A DNA stretch of 10,095 nt from Crocinitomicaceae bacterium. GTDB taxonomy: Bacteria; Bacteroidota; Bacteroidia; Flavobacteriales_G; Salibacteraceae. Position numbers and translations under genes: made by a program. The stretch lies in the NCBI GenBank assembly GCA_018623405.1, contig JAAZVO010000081.1:1-10095 (forward strand), written 5' to 3'. Positions 6,012 through 10,095 of this stretch are shown in pieces (positions within the stretch are counted from its first letter, which is position 1; each line of letters starts with the position of its first letter). A model generated the notes under the pieces. It had not been told where the DNA came from. It ran no database searches and saw only the letters and a program-made list of their open reading frames with translations.

Positions 6012-7220
6012 TTACTCTTTACCCTCTAAATAGATTTGCAAATAGTTAAACCTTTCGGTTAATTTTCCACCTTGTGCAATAGTGGCATTTTTAATTATGC
6101 TTTGGTTATCATCTCCAAAAAGATGAGGAATTACATTATTCATTAACTCCTCACCAAAATCGGTTGAAGCATCTTTTGGCAACTCGCACGGTAAATTATC
6201 TACTGCCATAACACCAATTGCATTAGTGCTATAAAAATCAATTTCTTTTTCATTCTCTGCATCATAACCATATAAAGGTTTTTTGATGGTTGAAGGTCTT
6301 AATGTTGATGCCACAGGACCATCAATATCGCAACTTATATCAGCTACTAATTCGATATTAAAATTTGGCTTTTTAGCATCTTCCCTAGTAAAAATAAATG
6401 GCGAACCTTCTTTCCAAAAATGGCAGGCAATGTAAATGTCTGAAACTGCTGCAAATCGCATAAAATCAGATTCGTACTCGCTATAGTTTTCGAAAAAGTC
6501 GAAAATATCCCGTTTTTCTCCATCTAACCTTTTATTGTAATCTGTAACAGCAAGTTGAACATAAACAGCGTGGTTAAATGATTTATTCAAATAATCATGC
6601 ACGCTTACCTGCTCAATTCCCGCTTTGTCTAAAATTTCCATTGCTCCTTGCGAAACCCTTCCCCTACCTGTTAAAACAAACTTTATATTAGGCAAAGAGA
6701 CCTTTTTGAGTTCATTTTCTAACTCATTTTTATCAAAACACTTGTATGCAGGTTTCAAGCTATACCTCTTAGATTTTAATCCATAGGCTAAAAGGGCATT
6801 ATAAGCTCCAACAATACCGGCATACCTGCCAAAGCCTACTAACCTTTTTCCTGTTTGATCAACCAAGCATTCGTAATCAACAAGCGTAATGTTTTTCTCA
6901 ATAATTGCCTGCAACAATTTTCTGTTGTAGGGTTGCTTTTTTATGGTATGTGAAAAGAAAAAATAGGTTTTATTGGGTATTAATTGCAGAATAGGCACTT
7001 CTTTTACTCCGAAAAGAATATCACAATCTTCTACATTGGGTGTTAGGTTTAAACCTAAATCTTCAAATTGACTATCTGTAAACCTCCTTACATCACTTTT
7101 TTGAACGGAAACTTTAACATCAGGAAATTTATTTTCGAGCTCAACCAATTGTTTTGGAGAAAATGGCACCCTTTCATCAGGTGGGGTTTTTCCTTCTCTG
7201 ATTATTCCAACTTTTACCAT
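6012..7220 (-). CDS. Saccharopine dehydrogenase / lysine-ketoglutarate reductase-like oxidoreductase
   Basis: 402 residues, resembling the alanine dehydrogenase/transhydrogenase-fold enzymes that make or split saccharopine (yeast Lys1; LKR half of animal and plant LKR/SDH). Yeast Lys1 landmarks are recognisable from memory: GVKEVP with Lys73 (yeast K77), FFSHTIKKQ with His91 (yeast H96), GKRLVGFGRYAGIVGAY, and a C-terminal AVDNLPCELPKDAS. The nucleotide-binding loop is KFVLTGRGRVSQGAMEIL. The N-terminal GIIREGKTPPDERVPFSP resembles the substrate-domain start of alanine dehydrogenase. No partner saccharopine reductase is adjacent, so direction (lysine synthesis or degradation) and exact substrate are not shown. 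An exact -7 box (TACCTTTG) lies 16 bases upstream of the ATG. It is convergent with rpe and divergent from ssrA. Family call good, reaction uncertain. Confidence 0.8.
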   Translation of the reverse strand: MVKVGIIREGKTPPDERVPFSPKQLVELENKFPDVKVSVQKSDVRRFTDSQFEDLGLNLTPNVEDCDILFGVKEVPILQLIPNKTYFFFSHTIKKQPYNRKLLQAIIEKNITLVDYECLVDQTGKRLVGFGRYAGIVGAYNALLAYGLKSKRYSLKPAYKCFDKNELENELKKVSLPNIKFVLTGRGRVSQGAMEILDKAGIEQVSVHDYLNKSFNHAVYVQLAVTDYNKRLDGEKRDIFDFFENYSEYESDFMRFAAVSDIYIACHFWKEGSPFIFTREDAKKPNFNIELVADISCDIDGPVASTLRPSTIKKPLYGYDAENEKEIDFYSTNAIGVMAVDNLPCELPKDASTDFGEELMNNVIPHLFGDDNQSIIKNATIAQGGKLTERFNYLQIYLEGKE

Positions 7221-7236
7221 AACTTTTGTTAAAAGG

Positions 7237-7244
7237 CAAAGGTA
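7237..7244 (-). promoter_or_regulatory. -7 promoter element of the saccharopine dehydrogenase-like gene
   Basis: On the minus strand this reads TACCTTTG, an exact TAnnTTTG, 16 bases before the ATG. No matching TTTG is seen at the -33 position. The predicted leader is about 10 bases. It lies back to back with the ssrA promoter. Confidence 0.55.
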
Positions 7245-7258
7245 GGCTTTTGAATTGC

Positions 7259-7289
7259 TTTACATCCGTCGGAATTCTTTGTAATTTTG
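7259..7289 (+). promoter_or_regulatory. Promoter of ssrA
   Basis: TAATTTTG (7282-7289) is an exact -7 element; TTTA (7259-7262), one base off TTTG, sits exactly 19 bases upstream. Transcription would begin around 7295, about 12 bases before the mature tmRNA 5' end, leaving a short leader for RNase P to remove. Confidence 0.7.
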
Positions 7290-7306
7290 CATCTTCTTTG
7301 AAATAT

Positions 7307-7703
7307 GGGGTCGACTGGTTTTGACAGCAAGTTGACGAAGCTGGTAAGCATGCCGAGTGTTTGAAGTTAACTCGTAAATGGCAACTTCAAAACCATAGTT
7401 GGCAACGACTATAATTACGCTCTTGCAGCCTAATCTGAATAATAGTAGGATAGGCTTAATTCATGCAAAATTGTATGAACAAGGCAGTCTCACCAAAGGG
7501 AGTGGTTAAATCCCTTGGATTTGAGGCTTCGATAATTTAACCTGGTTTGTGTTGAGTCTTGCAACACAAATGAGACTTTAAAGACTTAGGTTAAAAGTAG
7601 GCAGCCAACCGCCGGCTTTTAGCTGAAATTAAACAATTGGCTAAGCATGTAGAAAGCCTGTTTTTTCCTTGTTTGGACGCGAGTTCGATTCTCGCCGACT
7701 CCA
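7307..7703 (+). ncRNA. ssrA: tmRNA (transfer-messenger RNA)
   Basis: About 397 bases. Rescues stalled ribosomes by trans-translation with SmpB and tags the nascent protein for proteolysis. The 5' end GGGGTCGACTGG and the 3' end CGCCGACTCCA form the tRNA-like acceptor stem: GGGGTCG (7307-7313) pairs with CGACTCC (7696-7702) over 7 bp with one G-U. The T arm is GCGAG-TTCGATT-CTCGC (7679-7695). The tag reading frame lies at 7401-7433. The base after the acceptor stem is A (7703), followed by CAA, so the CCA tail is not encoded and must be added. Boundaries come from the acceptor stem and may be off by a base. The pseudoknots were not individually traced. Confidence 0.96.
7401..7433 (+). other. 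tmRNA proteolysis-tag reading frame (GNDYNYALAA)
   Basis: Ten codons plus TAA encode GNDYNYALAA. The end YALAA matches the E. coli tag ANDENYALAA and is the ClpXP/SspB-type degradation signal. The resume codon is inferred to be GGC, since the preceding ATAGTT matches the E. coli TAGTC that precedes its GCA resume codon. E. coli has Ala at the first position and this tag has Gly. Confidence 0.93.
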
Positions 7704-7709
7704 CAAAAG

Positions 7710-7769
7710 CAGTTTGGAGTGTGAGTCTTGAGTTTGGAGAACCAAACGAGAGACTTACGCGGAAAACTG
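7710..7769. repeat. 60-base stem-loop with two symmetric purine internal loops
   Basis: Three helices stack on one axis: CAGTTT/AAACTG (7710-7715 with 7764-7769), GTGTGAGTCT/AGACTTACGC (7719-7728 with 7751-7760, two G-U pairs), and GTTTGG/CCAAAC (7732-7737 with 7742-7747) capped by AGAA. They are separated by 3x3 internal loops (GGA opposite GGA; TGA opposite GAG) that could form G-A pairs. The 9-base AGTTTGGAG is repeated at 7711-7719 and 7731-7739. It lies 6 bases after mature tmRNA, between convergent genes. Read on the minus strand, the stem is followed by CTTTTG, so it may terminate the minus-strand gene. It may also be a discrete RNA or repeat element. Confidence 0.7.
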
Positions 7770-7776
7770 ACTTTAT

Positions 7777-7796
7777 AGATTGAAAAATCTCTTTTC
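7777..7796 (+). terminator. Possible ssrA terminator
   Basis: AGATT (7777-7781) and AATCT (7786-7790) form a 5-bp stem around GAAA, followed by CTTTTC. The stem is short and AT-rich; it may act together with the larger hairpin just upstream to end ssrA transcription before the convergent gene. Confidence 0.4.
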
Positions 7797-9497
7797 TTAA
7801 TCTACCACAAAAACCTCCTTATTTTCAAAAGTTCCGTCGTCAAAACTTATGGTCAAATAATAGATTCCCGGTTGCTTTATTTTTATTTGACCGTTTTGAG
7901 GAAAAGGTAGAATTGTCTTAATCTCTCGACCCATTACATCAAAAATTTGGAGTTTTGATATTTGCTTCTCAGCATTTAGGTTGAAAAAACCATTATTGGG
8001 GTTTGGAAATAAGGCTACAAATCCCCTACCTGCGGTTTCAAATAACCCTTGAGGTATTTCAATAGTAATGGTGGTTTTTATTGTGGAATCACAACCAAAA
8101 ACATTAAAAAATTTATCAAAATAAACCCCGGCATTTTGCTGAAATGCACCACCAACAAACAATGAATCTCCCTGAAATAGAGTGGTATCAACAAAAGTAG
8201 AATCACTAGGATCTACAGACACATTAAAACTAACTATACTATCGCAACCGTTATTTGCTACATAAAACTCATGATACTCTCCTGAAGTAAATACTAATTG
8301 TCCATTTACTCTAAGTGAATCATTCTTGCAAACAGAGGTATCAACTTTTGTTGTTGTATCTTCTAAAACAGTAACCAATAACCTTTGAACACTATCACAT
8401 CCAAAAATTGTATTTAGGGTATCATCAAACAAACCTCCTGAAAAAACATATTTTCCACCAAAAAGAATTGAATCACCTTGGCAAAGGGTATCAAAAATAT
8501 TTCTAAGGTAACTTGGGTTTACAGTTAAATTGGTAACCACCAAACTATCGCAGCTATTTTTATTGGTTAAATAATCATAGTATGTACCGGAAGATGTTCT
8601 GTTTTGACCACCTGCAAAAAAAGTTTCGCCTTGGCAAATAATAGGGTCTTGTGATGTTGTATCTTTTTTATTTACACTAAGCGAAGTATTTATAATGCTA
8701 TCGCAACCCAAGTAGGTCAAAAAGGTATCTGTATAATTCCCAGGAACATCAGTAAACTTACCACCAGCAAAAACACCCTGTCCTTGGCAGATAGTTAAAT
8801 TTCTATTTTGAATTTTTGATATTCCAACCCTTAAATTGGTGAGTACAATACTATCACAACCTGAACCTATTTGAAAAGTATCTGCATAAATTCCGGGGGT
8901 GGATCGCCACCGATCTCCCAAATAAACCGAGTCTCCAGCACAAATATTTACCTTATTACTATCATTAAAAAATCCACCTACAGTTAATTGGGTGGTTATA
9001 AAAGTATCGCAACTTATACCTGCAATAGTATCAACATAGTTCCCGGAGTTTTTTCTCCATTTACCTGCAATGAATGCACTATCGCCTGCACAAATATTTT
9101 GATTTTGTGAAAAGTTATTACCTGCATTTGTTACTGTAACATAATGAAACAAGTTTTCTGTATAAACACCATTTTTGTATAGCAATGCCTCTATAGTATC
9201 ATTGCCAAAAGGAAGATATCCTATGGAAACGGGTTGGCTAAATGGAAGAATAATTGGCAAGCAAATTCCGGGCGTAAACTCATTTAAAAACACTTTTATT
9301 CTATTTCCCGAATATTGAATACTATCAACCGTTATAGTAGAGTTTCCGCATTGTAAAGTTCCGGTAATTATTGCTGTTACATTATCACAGGTAGAGGGGG
9401 CTGTTGGGTTTGTTGTAATACCTGATAACCATATTTGACCAAAACCTTTAATTCCAAATAAAACAGAAAATATGGCTATGAGATAGATTTTTTTCAT
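7797..9497 (-). CDS. Secreted repeat protein with T9SS C-terminal sorting domain
   Basis: 566 residues. An N-terminal signal peptide (MKKIYLIAIFSVLFGIKGFG, cleavage likely near Gly20/Gln21) is followed by an unassigned region to about 130 with Cys37, Cys50 and Cys79. Seven tandem repeats follow (about 132-481) of the form C-x-G-D-S ... G-G ... G-x-Y-x-D ... G-C-D-S ... L-x-V. The second cysteine of each falls exactly every 51 residues (163, 214, 265, 316, 367, 418, 469). The first cysteines are 136, 186, 237, 288, 339 and 390; repeat seven has Phe441 instead. The C-terminus (about 491-566) is a type A sorting domain: LFPNPNNGFFNL, QIFDVMGREI, PGIYYLTISFDDGT, ENKEVFVVD. It predicts export by Sec, then the type IX system across the outer membrane, with release or surface attachment. 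The paired cysteines probably form disulfides. No catalytic domain is recognised. Adhesive or structural function is a guess. Confidence 0.9.
   Translation of the reverse strand: MKKIYLIAIFSVLFGIKGFGQIWLSGITTNPTAPSTCDNVTAIITGTLQCGNSTITVDSIQYSGNRIKVFLNEFTPGICLPIILPFSQPVSIGYLPFGNDTIEALLYKNGVYTENLFHYVTVTNAGNNFSQNQNICAGDSAFIAGKWRKNSGNYVDTIAGISCDTFITTQLTVGGFFNDSNKVNICAGDSVYLGDRWRSTPGIYADTFQIGSGCDSIVLTNLRVGISKIQNRNLTICQGQGVFAGGKFTDVPGNYTDTFLTYLGCDSIINTSLSVNKKDTTSQDPIICQGETFFAGGQNRTSSGTYYDYLTNKNSCDSLVVTNLTVNPSYLRNIFDTLCQGDSILFGGKYVFSGGLFDDTLNTIFGCDSVQRLLVTVLEDTTTKVDTSVCKNDSLRVNGQLVFTSGEYHEFYVANNGCDSIVSFNVSVDPSDSTFVDTTLFQGDSLFVGGAFQQNAGVYFDKFFNVFGCDSTIKTTITIEIPQGLFETAGRGFVALFPNPNNGFFNLNAEKQISKLQIFDVMGREIKTILPFPQNGQIKIKQPGIYYLTISFDDGTFENKEVFVVD
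8055..9104 (-). repeat. Seven tandem 153-bp coding repeats
   Basis: This stretch encodes the seven 51-residue cysteine repeats of the secreted protein. Spacing of the GCDS-type motif is invariant at 51 codons; only the first repeat is one residue short between its two cysteines. The units have diverged well beyond recent duplication at both protein and DNA level. Conserved positions are the two cysteines, GDS, GG, G-x-Y and CDS. Confidence 0.85.
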
Positions 9498-9525
9498 GGC
9501 AGAATAATTTGATGTAATAATAGAA

Positions 9526-9533
9526 CAATACTA
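9526..9533 (-). promoter_or_regulatory. Possible -7 element of the secreted repeat protein gene
   Basis: On the minus strand this reads TAGTATTG, five of the six fixed positions of TAnnTTTG, about 28 bases upstream of the ATG. There is no TTTG at the -33 position. It is 12 bases from the oppositely directed element at 9546-9553, so the two promoters would overlap. Confidence 0.3.
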
Positions 9534-9545
9534 AATAATGAGGGT

Positions 9546-9553
9546 TACTTTTG
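9546..9553 (+). promoter_or_regulatory. -7 promoter element of the DUF5916-like gene
   Basis: TACTTTTG is an exact TAnnTTTG. The likely GTG start codon follows after only 6 bases, at about where transcription would begin, predicting a leaderless or nearly leaderless mRNA. No good TTTG is found 19-21 bases upstream. Confidence 0.5.
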
Positions 9554-9559
9554 CGCGCC

Positions 9560-10095
9560 GTGAGGAAAATCGCAATATTTCTTTTTTTGGTTTTGTCTCT
9601 TTTTAATAAAACATCAGGACAAAATATTGACAAAACTAATAAATCTATACAGTTAGATGGGTTAGCAAATGAGTCTTTTTGGCAAAATGCCACCATCTTT
9701 TCAAACTTTAAGCAAAACTTTCCTACAGATTCTCTTTCAGCAACACTAAAAACGGAGGTTAAGTTAGCTTTTAACGAAAAAAACTTATTCGTTTTTGCTA
9801 CCTGTTATCATCCTAAAGGTCAGGAACCTTTTGTTCAAACCTTAAAAAGAGATTTTAACATTATGGATAACGATGTTTTTTCAATTTCTTTTGATCCTTT
9901 CGGGGATGGCCAAAACGGGTTCATATTTGGTGTTAATGCCTTAGGGGCTCAAACGGAAGCAATGATTGCTAATGGAACTAGTACCACAATTGTTTGGGAT
10001 AATAGATGGTTTAGTGAAGTTCAACTTTTTGAGGATAGATGGCAAGCTGAATTTTCAATTCCATTTAAGTCAATTAGATACAATGCAGAAAACCA
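9560..10095 (+). CDS. Secreted DUF5916 / CBM9-like domain protein, 3' truncated
   Basis: Runs open to the window end, giving 178 residues from the GTG at 9560. A signal peptide (RKIAIFLFLVLSLFNKTSGQ) leads into a family-9 carbohydrate-binding-like fold: IQLDGLANESFWQNAT (30-45), NFPTDSLSATLKTEVKLAFNEKNLFVFATCY, then TLKRDFN, FSISFDPFGDGQNG and FSIPFKSIRY. This matches the N-terminal part of the DUF5916 proteins common in Bacteroidota, which are exported and usually carry a C-terminal beta-barrel-like domain that would lie beyond the window. The frame is closed upstream by TGA at 9539-9541. The only starts before the hydrophobic core are TTG 9551 (inside the -7 box) and GTG 9560, and no in-frame ATG occurs until about residue 100, so GTG is preferred. 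Function of DUF5916 is not established. Confidence 0.82.
   Translation, partial: MRKIAIFLFLVLSLFNKTSGQNIDKTNKSIQLDGLANESFWQNATIFSNFKQNFPTDSLSATLKTEVKLAFNEKNLFVFATCYHPKGQEPFVQTLKRDFNIMDNDVFSISFDPFGDGQNGFIFGVNALGAQTEAMIANGTSTTIVWDNRWFSEVQLFEDRWQAEFSIPFKSIRYNAEN

Noticed and set aside
7710..7769. Hairpin considered as an integron attC site or an integrative-element attachment scar at the tmRNA end
   Set aside because: No GTTRRRY/RYYYAAC core sites, no integrase gene, and no duplicated ssrA 3' end within the window.
8055..9104. Regularly spaced repeats considered as a CRISPR array or satellite
   Set aside because: The periodicity is 153 bp, coding, in frame and degenerate at DNA level; it is a protein repeat, not short identical repeats with unique spacers.
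9448..9696. 82-codon minus-strand open frame overlapping two genes
   Set aside because: It overlaps the signal-peptide end of the secreted repeat protein and is antisense to the DUF5916-like gene, both better supported.
1..10095. Mobile element, toxin-antitoxin, or defence system
   Set aside because: Every well-supported gene is housekeeping or a common Bacteroidota secreted protein; no transposase, integrase, nuclease cluster or terminal inverted repeats are visible.

Overview
The window is a housekeeping stretch of an AT-rich member of the Bacteroidota, most likely Flavobacteriales. Four things point there. One gene product has a type IX secretion C-terminal sorting domain. The small primary sigma factor lacks region 1.1. 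The start codons lack Shine-Dalgarno sequences. Several genes are preceded by the Bacteroidota promoter element TAnnTTTG, in one case with TTTG 19 bases upstream.

Layout on the + strand: a 5'-truncated class I fructose-bisphosphate aldolase (fbaB type) followed after 9 bases by accD, the acetyl-CoA carboxylase carboxyltransferase beta subunit. Then come rpsO (ribosomal protein S15, with a canonical promoter and a strong terminator), pnp (polynucleotide phosphorylase, with its own terminator), the primary sigma factor gene rpoD, and rpe (ribulose-phosphate 3-epimerase). rpe meets, tail to tail with 3 bases between stop codons, a minus-strand gene for a saccharopine dehydrogenase / lysine-ketoglutarate reductase-like enzyme. 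That gene is divergent from ssrA (tmRNA), whose encoded proteolysis tag reads GNDYNYALAA. Beyond ssrA lie a large structured hairpin and a minus-strand gene for a secreted protein: signal peptide, unnamed N-terminal region, seven Cys-containing repeats of 51 residues, and a T9SS sorting domain. Divergent from it, starting at a GTG and running off the window end, is a secreted DUF5916/CBM9-like protein.

Functionally the left two thirds are core metabolism (glycolysis/gluconeogenesis, fatty acid synthesis, pentose phosphate pathway), translation and its rescue, RNA decay and transcription initiation. The right end is envelope/secretion-related. No mobile element, CRISPR array or defence system is visible, and I found no clear novel multi-gene system.

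The points most worth a second look are: the purine-mismatch hairpin after ssrA; the near-perfect palindrome just upstream of the sigma gene; the strictly periodic 51-residue repeat protein whose last unit lost a cysteine; the apparently leaderless GTG start of the last gene; the overlap of a promoter with a terminator-like hairpin before rpsO; and an AccD without its zinc-ribbon cysteines.
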